The notes under the pieces were generated by a model. The model was given only the letters and a program-made list of their open reading frames with translations. It ran no database searches and was not told where the DNA came from. This document shows, one piece after another, positions 1 through 8,569 of a stretch of 64,000 nt of DNA. The DNA lies in assembly GCF_029892515.1 (NCBI RefSeq), contig NZ_JARXVF010000001.1, forward strand, positions 1,116,001-1,180,000. The letters run 5' to 3'. The stretch is from Pseudaminobacter soli (ex Li et al. 2025) (GTDB lineage: Bacteria > Pseudomonadota > Alphaproteobacteria > Rhizobiales > Rhizobiaceae). How positions within the stretch are numbered: the stretch's first letter is position 1; each line of letters starts with the position of its first letter. The position numbers and the translations under genes are program-made.

Positions 1-340
1 ATGCATGGGCGATACGATAGCCCGCAGCGGCAAGCCGTGTGGCCGCCGCGATCAGCGCCGTGTCGGCGTCCCGCGGCAACACGGCCGCAACCGTCGCCGG
101 CCAGTTCGTCACCCTGGAGGCGAGGACGATCAAGGGTACGCCTTGCGCGCGCACGCCGCTCGCGGTTTCGTCATCGACGATGGCCACGTCGGCGTGGTCG
201 CCTTCGGCCAGTTCTCCGGTCGTCACCGGCACCAGTCCGTCGTCCTCCGACAGGCGAAGCGCAAGCTGCTCGCTCGACGCCGCGTCCCCGAGCGCCACCA
301 GAACGAGCAACCTGTGTTGCGTCTCCGCCATAGCCAGCAT
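1..340 (-). CDS. Partial response-regulator-like protein (N-terminal part)
   Basis: Reads leftwards from an ATG at 340 and runs off the window edge, so about 113 N-terminal residues are visible. The N-terminus (LLVLVALGD) followed by an acidic DVAIVDDE stretch and a hydrophobic VPLIVLAS strand looks like a receiver-domain fold with alternating strands and helices. A C-terminal DNA-binding domain would lie outside the window and cannot be confirmed. It starts 8 bases after the stop of the protease-like gene on the same strand, so the two are probably co-transcribed. The assignment as a LuxR-type response regulator rests on the fold pattern and the neighbouring proteases, and is tentative. Confidence 0.5.
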   Translation of the reverse strand, partial: MLAMAETQHRLLVLVALGDAASSEQLALRLSEDDGLVPVTTGELAEGDHADVAIVDDETASGVRAQGVPLIVLASRVTNWPATVAAVLPRDADTALIAAATRLAAAGYRIAHA

Positions 341-348
341 CGGCCCTC

Positions 349-1221
349 TCAGGTCAGGGGTTTCTCGCCGATCGTGATCGCCACGTCACGCGCCTTGCCG
401 CCGCGCACGATCGCCAGCGTGACCGCGGCGCGTGCGCTGTCCGGCCCCAGCCGGCGGATCAGTTCGCGCGGTCCGCGCACCGGCTCGCCGTTCCAGGCGG
501 TGACGATATCGCCCAGCGCGATGCCGGCGGTCTTGGCCGGCCCTTCGTCGTCGAGCCCCGTGACCATGGCGCCCTGCACAGGGCCGTGGCGGATGGGATA
601 CAAGCTAGCGCCGAGGTAGCCGCGCAGGACGTGACCTTTCTCGCGCAACGTCGCGACGGTCCGCTCGATCGTCTCGTAGGGGATTACCAGCGCCCGGCGG
701 CGCGGGCCGAAGAGCAACATCCCTATCAGCGCGCCCTTGGCGTCGAGAGCCGGACCGCCCTCGAAGCGACCGCCCGCCGTGACTGCGAGGTTGATACGGC
801 GGTCAATCGCACCGCCACGCAGCGAGCGCCACGTCGGCCCGACCTCGCCCACCGTGCCGAGCACCGCAAGAGGCGAAGTGCCGTCACGCCCGGCTGTTAC
901 GACGATGTTGCCGGCACGCACCGGCCCAGCTTTTGCGAAGCTCGTACCGGCTGCCGGTGTCGCTGGCTTCAGCAGGGCGATGCCCGTCGAGGGATCGCGG
1001 CCGATCAGCTCGGCCTTCACGGTCTCGCCGCTGGGTAGGGTGACCTGCAATTCCTCGTCCGGCTCGACGGTTTCCTCCGCGGCGACGTAAAAACCGTCGC
1101 GCCAGTGGAAGGCCGTCGCGGTCCGGCCATGACGGGTTGGAAAGCTCGCGGTCAGAGACGCCGCTTGTTCGGCTATGTCGGCGACCGCGTCGGAAAAGGC
1201 AGCAAGGTTGAAGCTTGTCAT
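349..1221 (-). CDS. S1C (HtrA/Deg)-like pseudoprotease with PDZ domain
   Basis: 290 residues, starting at an ATG preceded by a clear AGGAG. The fold is that of a trypsin-like S1C protease (about residues 20-190) followed by one PDZ domain (about 195-285, with GYLGASLYP and AGIALGDIVTAWNG). Aligned with the intact neighbour at 1401-2357, the catalytic His is Glu50, the Asp is Gly80 (STGIALL instead of DTDIALV) and the Ser is Glu154 (RFEGGPAL instead of NSGGPL). All three triad residues are therefore gone while the scaffold is kept. No signal peptide is seen. It probably acts as a binding or regulatory partner rather than a peptidase, and is transcribed with the downstream response-regulator-like gene. 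Confidence 0.85.
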   Translation of the reverse strand: MTSFNLAAFSDAVADIAEQAASLTASFPTRHGRTATAFHWRDGFYVAAEETVEPDEELQVTLPSGETVKAELIGRDPSTGIALLKPATPAAGTSFAKAGPVRAGNIVVTAGRDGTSPLAVLGTVGEVGPTWRSLRGGAIDRRINLAVTAGGRFEGGPALDAKGALIGMLLFGPRRRALVIPYETIERTVATLREKGHVLRGYLGASLYPIRHGPVQGAMVTGLDDEGPAKTAGIALGDIVTAWNGEPVRGPRELIRRLGPDSARAAVTLAIVRGGKARDVAITIGEKPLT

Positions 1222-1400
1222 CACGCACTCCTGGGTTCGGCCATCTGGGCTTTCGATACCCGGATATTGCCGCACCTGGTGGCGCTTCCAACTCGCCTGA
1301 CGGCTAGGAACCGCCGTCACTAGCCATGCGGTCAGGTCGCGGCGCCCCGGCGCGCACAGCACATATAGGCACGGATTGTCCGAATGACACGGAGGCCCCG

Positions 1401-2357
1401 ATGGCCCTGCCTGCGACTGACCTGCAGCCCCATGATGCCGGTCTTCTTGATGCCTACTCTTCCACCGTTGCCGATGCGGTTGACCGCGTCGGCCCGGCCG
1501 TGTGCCGTATCGGGCCCATTTCTGACGGCCGCGCCGCAGGCCAGGGTTCGGGGTTCGTCATCGCGCCCGACGGGTTGATCGTCACGAATTTCCACGTTGT
1601 CGGCGAGGCACGCGCCGTACGTGTCGCCATGCCCGACGGCACATCCGCCGAGGGGCGCGTGCTTGGCCGCGATGCCGATACCGACATTGCCCTGGTGCGT
1701 GCCGACGGTCATTTTCCTGACATAGCCCCGCTCGGCGATTCAAGGCGCCTGCGTCGCGGCCAGATCGCCATTGCCATCGGCAATCCGCTCGGCTTCGAAT
1801 GGACGGTGACGACTGGCGTCGTCTCGGCGCTGGGCCGCTCGATGCGCGCCTCGACAGGCCGGCTCATCGACGATGTGATCCAGACCGACGCCGCGCTCAA
1901 CCCGGGCAATTCCGGCGGGCCGCTGGTATCGTCGGCCGGCGAGGTTATCGGCGTCAACACCGCAATGATCCGCGGCGCTCAAGGCATCGCCTTCGCCGTC
2001 GCTTCGAATACGGCCGCGTTCGTCATTACCGAGATCATCCGCTTTGGCCGCGTGCGCCGTGCCTTTATCGGCGTCTCGGCCGATACAGTCGCTCTGCCCC
2101 GGCGTGCCGCACTGCTTTCCCAGGTGACCAGCCGCACGGCGGTGCGGTTGCGCTCGGTCGAGACGGGTGCACCTGCTGCGAAAGCCGGTTTGAAGGAAGG
2201 CGACATCATCGTCGCGATCGATGGCCACGCCGTCGGCGGCGTGGACGATCTGGTGCGGATGCTGGACTCCGAAAAGATCGAAAGAGAAACGGTGTTTACG
2301 GTGGTCCGCCGTTCGGAGGTCAGCCAGGTGACGGTAACGCCGGCTGCACGTGCCTGA
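1401..2357 (+). CDS. S1C family serine protease (HtrA/Deg type) with one PDZ domain
   Basis: 318 residues from the ATG at 1401, which has GGAGG at 1391-1395; an upstream ATG in the same frame lacks such a site. The triad is complete: His65 in VTNFHVVG, Asp95 in DADTDIALV and Ser171 in NPGNSGGPL. A single PDZ domain follows (GAPAAKAGLKEGDIIVAIDG). HtrA proteases normally have a signal peptide; here the N-terminus is hydrophilic, so a cytoplasmic location is suggested. It is divergent from the triad-less homologue at 349-1221, with a 179-base shared intergenic region, so the pair may be co-regulated. Confidence 0.92.
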   Translation: MALPATDLQPHDAGLLDAYSSTVADAVDRVGPAVCRIGPISDGRAAGQGSGFVIAPDGLIVTNFHVVGEARAVRVAMPDGTSAEGRVLGRDADTDIALVRADGHFPDIAPLGDSRRLRRGQIAIAIGNPLGFEWTVTTGVVSALGRSMRASTGRLIDDVIQTDAALNPGNSGGPLVSSAGEVIGVNTAMIRGAQGIAFAVASNTAAFVITEIIRFGRVRRAFIGVSADTVALPRRAALLSQVTSRTAVRLRSVETGAPAAKAGLKEGDIIVAIDGHAVGGVDDLVRMLDSEKIERETVFTVVRRSEVSQVTVTPAARA

Positions 2358-2478
2358 CTATGGCTTGCCGGTCTCCCTGCTCTACTTCTCCTGCGGGATG
2401 GGGGTCCGCGCATTCGTAAGGACCCTCGAGCACCGGCAAGGGATTTGCCATCGGCGTCAGCTACTCATGGAGACCCAC

Positions 2479-2880
2479 ATGGCCGATACTTCACCTGAAC
2501 AGAACAAGGCGCTTGTGCTGGAAGCCTTCGATACGCTGTTCAATAAGCGCGACTATGCCGCGGCGAAGCAATTCTGGTCGGACCAGTACATTCAGCACAG
2601 CGCACATATTCCTCCCGGCCGCGATGGCCTGTTCAACCTTGTTCGCGCCCTCCCCGACACTCTTCGTTATGAAAGTCATGTGATCCTCGCCGAAGGGGAC
2701 TACGTCATCGCGCATGGCCGCTTTTCGGGCCACGGGCGCCCCGCCTCATGGGTCGCCGCCGACGTCGTGCGAATGGAAAACGGCAAGCTCGCCGAGCACT
2801 GGGACGTCCTTCAAGACGAAGCGACCCAAGCGGAATCCCTTAGCGGTCTGCCGATGTTTGGCGACCGTTTTCCGGCTTGA
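2479..2880 (+). CDS. NTF2-like (SnoaL-type) protein
   Basis: 133 residues with the SnoaL/NTF2 cone-barrel pattern: a helical N-terminus (EAFDTLFNKRDYAAAKQFW), the QHSAHIPPGRDGL loop, and the closing strands DVVRMENGKLAEHWDV. Members include polyketide cyclases and many uncharacterised enzymes, so no substrate is assigned. The ATG at 2479 is chosen because GGAG lies 6 bases upstream; an in-frame ATG at 2467 is the alternative. It is 26 bases upstream of the FAD oxidoreductase gene and could be co-transcribed with it. Confidence 0.82.
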   Translation: MADTSPEQNKALVLEAFDTLFNKRDYAAAKQFWSDQYIQHSAHIPPGRDGLFNLVRALPDTLRYESHVILAEGDYVIAHGRFSGHGRPASWVAADVVRMENGKLAEHWDVLQDEATQAESLSGLPMFGDRFPA

Positions 2881-2906
2881 GGGAGACCGCTGGTAGGCTT
2901 GCATAG

Positions 2907-4565
2907 ATGATCGACACTCCGAGCCAACCCATCATCGAAACGCGACGGCAACAGATGTTTCCTGTTTTGGAGCCGGCCGAGATCGAGCGCGTGCGGCGTT
3001 TTGGCAAGGTTCGCACGTATGAAGTGGATGAACCGCTTGCGACTGCCGGTCAGGTAAGTCCCGGCCTTGCCATCATCCTGGCCGGTGAGGTCAAAATTAC
3101 TCAACGCAATCAGTCCGGCAGTCGCAGCGAGATCGTGACCCACGGGCCAGGCGCTTTCATGGGTGAATTGGCGCAGCTGGCAAATAGACCGGCGCTCGTC
3201 GACGCCCATGCGAAAGGACCGGTCGAGGCCTTGATCCTGCCGCCTGAACAACTGCGGGCCCTGCTGATCGCAGAAGCGGAGCTGGGGGAGCGCATCATGC
3301 GCGCGCTGATCCTCAGGCGTGTCGGTTTGCTGGAGACAGGCGCTGGTGGGCCTGTGATCGTGGGTCGCGCCCAAAATGGCGATGTGCTCCGGCTTGAGGG
3401 CTTCCTTCAGCGCAATGGACACCCACGCCAACGGCTCGACCCCGAGACCGATCCGGAGGCCAGAGCGCTGATCGACCGCTTTCACGTGGATGTCGGTCAA
3501 TTGCCGATCGTGCTCTGCCCGAATGGACAGCTGCTTCGCAATCCGACCGAGACCGAGCTTGCCCGCTGCATCGGTCTACTAGGCCCAATCGATCCGGAAC
3601 ACCTTTACGATGTCGTCATCGTGGGGGCAGGGCCGGCCGGTCTCGCGGCCGCCGTCTACGCCGGCTCGGAAGGGCTTTCGGCGCTCGTGCTCGATTGCCG
3701 TGCCTTTGGCGGGCAGGCCGGTGCGTCCGCCAGGATCGAAAACTATCTCGGTTTCCCGACCGGCATCAGCGGCATGGCGCTCATGGCGCGTGCCTACGGC
3801 CAGGCCCAGAAGTTTGGAGTCGAGATGGCCATTCCCGATGCCGCGCTTGGTCTGGATGCGAGAGAGGTCGGCGATGGTCCCATGACGCTTACACTGAGCA
3901 ACAATGAACGCGTTACCACGCGCTCGATCGTGATTGCGACCGGCGCCCGGTACAGGCAGCTCCCTGTCGACGGTCTGGGGTCCTTTGAGGGGACGAGCGT
4001 GCATTATTGGGCGTCTCCGCTCGAAGCCAAGCTCTGTGCAGGCGAGGAGGTCGCTCTGGTGGGCGCGGGGAATTCCGCGGGACAGGCAGCCGTCTTCCTG
4101 GCGAGCCACGCTTCCAAAGTGTGGATGTTGGTGCGGGGCGCTGACCTTGCCGCCACCATGTCTCGCTATCTTGTAGACCGAATTAGCGGTCTACCAAACA
4201 TTGAGCTTCTGACGGAAACCTCTGTTACTGGCCTGGAGGGCCGCGACGGTTTGCTGGAGGCGATCCGTTGGCGCAACCGGGACTCTAAGGAGGAAGTTCG
4301 GCAACAGCTTCGTCACTTGTTCTCGTTTATCGGTGCGGTTCCGAACACGGGCTGGCTGTCGGGCTCCGGAGTTGAACTTGATCCCAAAGGCTTCATTCTC
4401 ACCGGCACCAATTCGAGCCGGCATCCCCTGGAGACCAGTCACCACCGCATCTATGCCATAGGCGATGTGCGATCAGGTTCGGTGAAGCGCGTTGCGGCAG
4501 CAGTCGGCGAAGGTGCGCAGGTCGTGGCGGCCTTGCACGCCGCCTTGGCTTCGAACCAACGCTAG
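2907..4565 (+). CDS. Cyclic-nucleotide-binding domain fused to thioredoxin-reductase-like flavoprotein
   Basis: 552 residues in three parts. Residues about 20-135 form a cNMP-binding (CRP-like) domain (GLAIILAGEVKIT, GAFMGELAQLANRPALVDA). Residues about 150-225 resemble a thioredoxin-like fold without its Cys pair. Residues about 235-550 are a thioredoxin-reductase-type flavoprotein with an FAD motif (VVIVGAGPAGLAAAVYAG), an NADPH motif (VALVGAGNSAGQAA) and a C-terminal FAD motif (YAIGDVRSGSVKR). The redox-active CxxC of thioredoxin reductase is absent: the region reads HYWASPLEAKLC. It therefore cannot be an ordinary thioredoxin reductase; electrons from NADPH must go elsewhere. The cNMP domain implies allosteric control by a nucleotide or another ligand. 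Confidence 0.88.
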   Translation: MIDTPSQPIIETRRQQMFPVLEPAEIERVRRFGKVRTYEVDEPLATAGQVSPGLAIILAGEVKITQRNQSGSRSEIVTHGPGAFMGELAQLANRPALVDAHAKGPVEALILPPEQLRALLIAEAELGERIMRALILRRVGLLETGAGGPVIVGRAQNGDVLRLEGFLQRNGHPRQRLDPETDPEARALIDRFHVDVGQLPIVLCPNGQLLRNPTETELARCIGLLGPIDPEHLYDVVIVGAGPAGLAAAVYAGSEGLSALVLDCRAFGGQAGASARIENYLGFPTGISGMALMARAYGQAQKFGVEMAIPDAALGLDAREVGDGPMTLTLSNNERVTTRSIVIATGARYRQLPVDGLGSFEGTSVHYWASPLEAKLCAGEEVALVGAGNSAGQAAVFLASHASKVWMLVRGADLAATMSRYLVDRISGLPNIELLTETSVTGLEGRDGLLEAIRWRNRDSKEEVRQQLRHLFSFIGAVPNTGWLSGSGVELDPKGFILTGTNSSRHPLETSHHRIYAIGDVRSGSVKRVAAAVGEGAQVVAALHAALASNQR

Positions 4566-4717
4566 ACGCCACCGCGCTAAGTCCTACCCACGCCGCCTTT
4601 CGAGGGGCGCTCGAATCGGTAACATTTTGTGCAAGCCGTCGAGGCTGGCAAAACAAGCACGAGCATTGGCGATATATCTGGGACCTGATCGGCACCTGCC
4701 CTAAAACGTGCGAATGG

Positions 4718-5740
4718 CTACCTGCCCCCGAAACGATCCCGATAGAAGCCAGGCGTAATTCCCAGGCGCTTCAGAAATGCGCGGTGCAGGGCGTCAAGGC
4801 TGCCAAAGCCTGACCGTTCGACGACGCGCGCCAGCGGCCAATCCGACGTCTCCAACAACGTCTTTGCGCGATCAATCCGGGCGGCCTCCACGAATTGCGC
4901 AGGTGTTGTCCCGGTTTCCTTATGGAAAGAGCGCGAGAAGGTTCGCTCGCTCATGCCAGCGCGCGCGGCAAGCGCGGGACCGGACAGGTCGCCGGTCGGG
5001 TCTTCGATGATTTCATTCAGTAGTTTGCGCAAACGCGGCGTGGCGTTGGCCTGTACCGCCAGGCCCGTACTGAACTGCGACTGCCCGCCAGGCCGGCGCA
5101 TGAAGAGCACCATTTGCCGAGCGACCGCGAGCGCGGTTTGTGCTCCACAATCAGCCTCCACCAACGCCAGGCACAAATCGATCCCTGCCGTGATGCCGGC
5201 AGAGGTGAACACCGGTGGCTCGGCAACAAAGATCGCGTCCTGCTCAACTTCGATCTGAGGACGAAGCTCCTTCAGCAACTCACATGAATTCCAATGCGTG
5301 GTCGCGCGTTTTCCATCAAGGAAACCGCCCGCCGCGAGCACGAAAGCGCCCGTACAAACGCTGGCGAGCCGTCGTGTCACGGCTGCGCGCGATTGCAACC
5401 AGTTGACCAGGCTGGTCTCGAAGATGACTGCACGCAGCCCTTCTTCGCTGCCGCCCGCAACAATGATCGTGTCTATCTCATCGGGCAGGCCATCGAGCGC
5501 CACGGCCTCGCCGAGATGAATCCCGGCAGCCGAACTGCATTTCATCGCCCCGCCCGTCGGGGAGGCGAGCACAACCTCATAATGAGGCGCATCCTTGGGC
5601 AAATGCAGGTTCGCCATCGCGAAGACCTCCATGGGCCCCACGACATCAAGAGCCTGGACGCCCTCATAGCCGATCATCGCGACCCGTCGTGTGTTGAGAA
5701 CCGAAGTCTGCATTGGCGTAAAATGCGATAAGTATGACAT
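4718..5740 (-). CDS. GlxA family transcriptional regulator (DJ-1/PfpI plus AraC HTH)
   Basis: 340 residues. The first about 190 form a DJ-1/PfpI amidotransferase-like domain (GYEGVQALDVVGPMEVFAMA, and the nucleophile-elbow sequence ASVCTGAFVLAAGG). The C-terminal about 100 carry two AraC-type helix-turn-helix motifs (LAARAGMSERTFSRSFHKETG and VVERSGFGSLDALHRAF). Such proteins are ligand-responsive activators of nitrogen or amine metabolism genes; the ligand here is unknown. The start could also be the ATG at 5713; neither has a strong ribosome binding site. It is divergent from the exported DJ-1 protein at 5808, its likely target. Confidence 0.93.
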   Translation of the reverse strand: MSYLSHFTPMQTSVLNTRRVAMIGYEGVQALDVVGPMEVFAMANLHLPKDAPHYEVVLASPTGGAMKCSSAAGIHLGEAVALDGLPDEIDTIIVAGGSEEGLRAVIFETSLVNWLQSRAAVTRRLASVCTGAFVLAAGGFLDGKRATTHWNSCELLKELRPQIEVEQDAIFVAEPPVFTSAGITAGIDLCLALVEADCGAQTALAVARQMVLFMRRPGGQSQFSTGLAVQANATPRLRKLLNEIIEDPTGDLSGPALAARAGMSERTFSRSFHKETGTTPAQFVEAARIDRAKTLLETSDWPLARVVERSGFGSLDALHRAFLKRLGITPGFYRDRFGGR

Positions 5741-5807
5741 TTTCGCCAGTGCATATTGAGCCTATTTTCGCGCCGCTTCCATCAGCCTCCATCACCACGG
5801 ATAGATT

Positions 5808-6905
5808 ATGTGCCGATTGCTTCTAAAGGTCCTCCTGCTCCTTCTGTTGGCACTGCCAGCTATCGCGAACATCGACCAAGCCTCTGCCGGAGCGGAAGCT
5901 TCCATTCAATTGCCGCCTCCAAAAGCCGGACGAACTCGTTCGCTCGTGGCCATTGCGGCCGACAATGCCGGTACGGAAACAACCGATCTCATCGTTCCCT
6001 ACGGCGTTCTGAAGGCGGCGGGTGTTGCTGATGTCGTCATCGTCTCGACGCATCCAGGCGTGGTTGGCCTTATGCCCGCGCTCGCGATCGAGCCGGATAC
6101 CACCATGTCCGAGTTCGATGCGGCAAGTCCTAGCGGAGCCGACATCGTCATTGTGCCCGCCATGCATGACAGCGGGAACAAAGCGGTCATCAGTTGGGTG
6201 CAGGAGCAATCCGCCAAGGGGGCTATTGTCGTCTCGATCTGCGAAGGTGCCTGGATCTCTGCCCGGGCCGGCATTCTCGAAGGCAAAGTGGCAACCACGC
6301 ACTGGTATGCGTTCGACGATCTCGCCAACGCCTTTCCGACGACACGGTGGGTTCGAGATCAACGTTATGTTTTCGACCGCAATGTCTTGACCACCACGGG
6401 TGTCACCGCGTCCATTCCTGCGAGCCTCGCCCTTGTCGAAGCGATCGCAGGACGTGCAAAGGCGAGCGCGGCTGCCGCCCAACTGGGCGTCGCGGACTGG
6501 ACTGCAGTGCATGATTCAGGCCCGTTTCGGCTGACAGCGGGGCGCATCTGGCAAATCGGCAGCAACTTCCTCGCTTTCTGGGGGCACGAAACTCTTCAGG
6601 TACCGGTCGAGGCCGGTTTTGACGAAATCGCGCTGGCGCTCACCGCCGATGCGTGGTCCAGGACCTATCGCTCTCATGCAGTCGCGGTCGGGAAGTCTGG
6701 CCCGATCCGGTCACGTCATAGCCTGATGCTGGTGCCGGATAGAAATGCCGCTTCGGCCTGTCCGGACATCAGCATTCCGCAAACCGCCTCCGCACGGGCG
6801 CTCGATCATGCCCTGGCGGAGATCGCCGCTCGCTATGGCAGCTCGACCGCAGGCATTGTCGCCCTACAGCTTGAGTACCCGACGCGTCAGGCTGGTGCTT
6901 ACTGA
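5808..6905 (+). CDS. Exported DJ-1/PfpI family protein
   Basis: 365 residues. A signal peptide is clear (about residues 1-28, with six consecutive leucines and cleavage near AGA). Residues about 42-215 form a DJ-1/PfpI domain with Cys145 in the nucleophile elbow SICEGAW and the TTHWYA segment typical of GlxA-like proteins. The last about 145 residues belong to no family I recognise. It resembles the sensor half of a GlxA regulator without a DNA-binding domain but with an export signal, so it probably works in the periplasm as an enzyme or ligand binder. It is divergent from the GlxA gene, with only 67 bases between them. Confidence 0.85.
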   Translation: MCRLLLKVLLLLLLALPAIANIDQASAGAEASIQLPPPKAGRTRSLVAIAADNAGTETTDLIVPYGVLKAAGVADVVIVSTHPGVVGLMPALAIEPDTTMSEFDAASPSGADIVIVPAMHDSGNKAVISWVQEQSAKGAIVVSICEGAWISARAGILEGKVATTHWYAFDDLANAFPTTRWVRDQRYVFDRNVLTTTGVTASIPASLALVEAIAGRAKASAAAAQLGVADWTAVHDSGPFRLTAGRIWQIGSNFLAFWGHETLQVPVEAGFDEIALALTADAWSRTYRSHAVAVGKSGPIRSRHSLMLVPDRNAASACPDISIPQTASARALDHALAEIAARYGSSTAGIVALQLEYPTRQAGAY

Positions 6906-6944
6906 TAAGCTCGGTGCTACGCCGTCGGACCGTGGCCCGGACCT

Positions 6945-7409
6945 TCAGACCGGGATCTCCCACGAGGATTTGATTTTCTGCATCGGGATTTCCGTCTTGA
7001 TGTTCCGGACCCCCTTGATGCGGCCGAGGTGCTCGATCTGGAAGCGCCGATAGCCTTCGAGATCTTCGACGACAACCCGCAGCAGGAAGTCGCTGTCGCC
7101 GGCCATCAGGTGGCATTCGACGACTTGCGGAAGTTTCTTGATCGCCTCGACGAAGACGTTGACGGATTCCTCGTCCTGACCCGTCAGCCAGACGCGAGCG
7201 AATACGGTCAGCCCCATCCCGACCTTTGCCGGGTTGACGAGCGCGACATAGCGCTCGATGACACCCGCCTGTTCCAGTTGGCGCACCCGGCGCAGGCAGG
7301 GCGAAGGGGACAGGCCGACACGGTCGGCCAGATCGATGTTCTGGATCCGACCATCCTGCTGCAATGCCCTCAGGATCGCCCGATCGATTGAGTCCAACTC
7401 AGTTGGCAT
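6945..7409 (-). CDS. Lrp/AsnC family transcriptional regulator
   Basis: 154 residues: an N-terminal winged helix-turn-helix (LDSIDRAILRALQQDGRIQNIDLADRVGLS) and a C-terminal RAM/AsnC ligand-binding domain (VVECHLMAGDSDFLLRVVVEDLEGY). These proteins sense amino acids and control their transport or metabolism. It is divergent from azlC (138 bases between starts), the usual arrangement for a local regulator of an AzlCD branched-chain amino acid exporter, which suggests leucine or a related amino acid as ligand. Confidence 0.94.
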   Translation of the reverse strand: MPTELDSIDRAILRALQQDGRIQNIDLADRVGLSPSPCLRRVRQLEQAGVIERYVALVNPAKVGMGLTVFARVWLTGQDEESVNVFVEAIKKLPQVVECHLMAGDSDFLLRVVVEDLEGYRRFQIEHLGRIKGVRNIKTEIPMQKIKSSWEIPV

Positions 7410-7547
7410 GCGATTTCACCAAAGCCGCTCAGTTTGATTGTGCGTGCCAAACTTTCCGACAATTGAGCCATGAACGCAATCTGTGACCCCGCTGACTGAT
7501 GTAGAACCCCGCGATCGTCGGACTTCACAGTGCATGGCTTCGCTCTC

Positions 7548-8267
7548 ATGACAGACACAAATTTCACTCTCGACACTCCTGTCGAGCGAAGCTCTTTCTC
7601 CGAAGCCTTCCGCGGTCTCAGAGACGCCCTGCCGGTCATGCTCGGCTTCGTGCCCCTCGCGCTGGTTCTTGGTTACCAGGCAGCTCAGAAGGGGTTCAGT
7701 CCGATCGAGGTGCCGCTGCTGACCGGGCTGAACTTCGCCGGCGGCTCGGAATTCGCGGCCATCGAACTCTGGACCTCGCCGCCGCACATCTCGCTGATCG
7801 TTGCCATCACCCTTCTGGTCAACAGCCGGCATTTCCTCATGGGTGCAGCCCTGGCTCCGCTGATGCGGCATCTGCCAAAACGCAAGGCGTTTCCCGCCCT
7901 CTTCTTCATGTGCGACGAGAGCTGGGCCATAGGGCTGGCCGATGGGCGAAAGGCCGGCTCGCGCCTGAGCCTTGGCTACTACATAGGCGTGTCGATCAGC
8001 CTCTATCTCACCTGGGTCGTATTCACCAGCGTCGGAGCCCTGGCCGGCCCTATCCTCGGAGATGTGAGGCGCTTCGGCTTCGACATGGCGTTTCCGGCCG
8101 TCTTCCTCGTGATGCTCGCGGGCATGTGGAAGGGCGTTTCCGCCGCGCGCCCCTGGCTTGTCAGCCTTGTCGTGGGCGCGGCAACCTATCTTCTCGTCCC
8201 AGGCGCCTGGTACGTCCCGGTCGGTGCGTTGTCGGGCGTTGCCGCTGCATTTTTCTGGGCGAAGTGA
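7548..8267 (+). CDS. azlC: AzlC family branched-chain amino acid exporter, large subunit
   Basis: 239 residues with several membrane helices and the AzlC signature near the N-terminus (LPVMLGFVPLALVLGYQAAQKG, GLNFAGGSEFAAIELW). AzlC and the small AzlD subunit form a two-component exporter of branched-chain amino acids or their analogues. The start MTDTNF at 7548 is chosen by family similarity; an in-frame ATG at 7530 is possible and neither has a clear ribosome binding site. azlD starts 2 bases after its stop. Confidence 0.92.
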   Translation: MTDTNFTLDTPVERSSFSEAFRGLRDALPVMLGFVPLALVLGYQAAQKGFSPIEVPLLTGLNFAGGSEFAAIELWTSPPHISLIVAITLLVNSRHFLMGAALAPLMRHLPKRKAFPALFFMCDESWAIGLADGRKAGSRLSLGYYIGVSISLYLTWVVFTSVGALAGPILGDVRRFGFDMAFPAVFLVMLAGMWKGVSAARPWLVSLVVGAATYLLVPGAWYVPVGALSGVAAAFFWAK

Positions 8268-8269
8268 TC

Positions 8270-8569
8270 ATGATCGACCCGATGAACTTTCTAACCATCC
8301 TTTTGATGGCGTCCGTCACCTACCTGACGCGGATCGGCGGTTATGTCCTGCTGCGCAACCGCACGCTGAGCCCGCGCGCGAAAACGGTTCTGGAAAACGC
8401 ACCCGGCTGCGTGCTCATCACCGTGATCGCACCGAATTTCGTCACTGGCCATCCGGCCGACATTGTGGCACTCGGCCTCACCGTGGCCGCTGCGACGCGG
8501 CTTTCGATCCTGCCGACCGTGCTGGTTGCAATCGTCTCGGCGGGCGTTTTGCGGAGCCTTCTTGGATGA
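8270..8569 (+). CDS. azlD: AzlD family transporter small subunit
   Basis: 99 residues, hydrophobic, with the AzlD pattern (FLTILLMASVTYLTRIGGYVLL, then VIAPNFVTGHPADIVALGLTVAAATR). It is the partner of AzlC, whose stop lies 2 bases upstream. Its TGA overlaps the ATG of the following hydrolase gene (ATGA), so the three genes appear translationally coupled. Confidence 0.92.
   Translation: MIDPMNFLTILLMASVTYLTRIGGYVLLRNRTLSPRAKTVLENAPGCVLITVIAPNFVTGHPADIVALGLTVAAATRLSILPTVLVAIVSAGVLRSLLG

Noticed and set aside
4599-4615. Six-base inverted repeat TTCGAG/CTCGAA after the thioredoxin-reductase-like gene
   Set aside because: Stem is short and no T-run follows; not enough for a terminator call.
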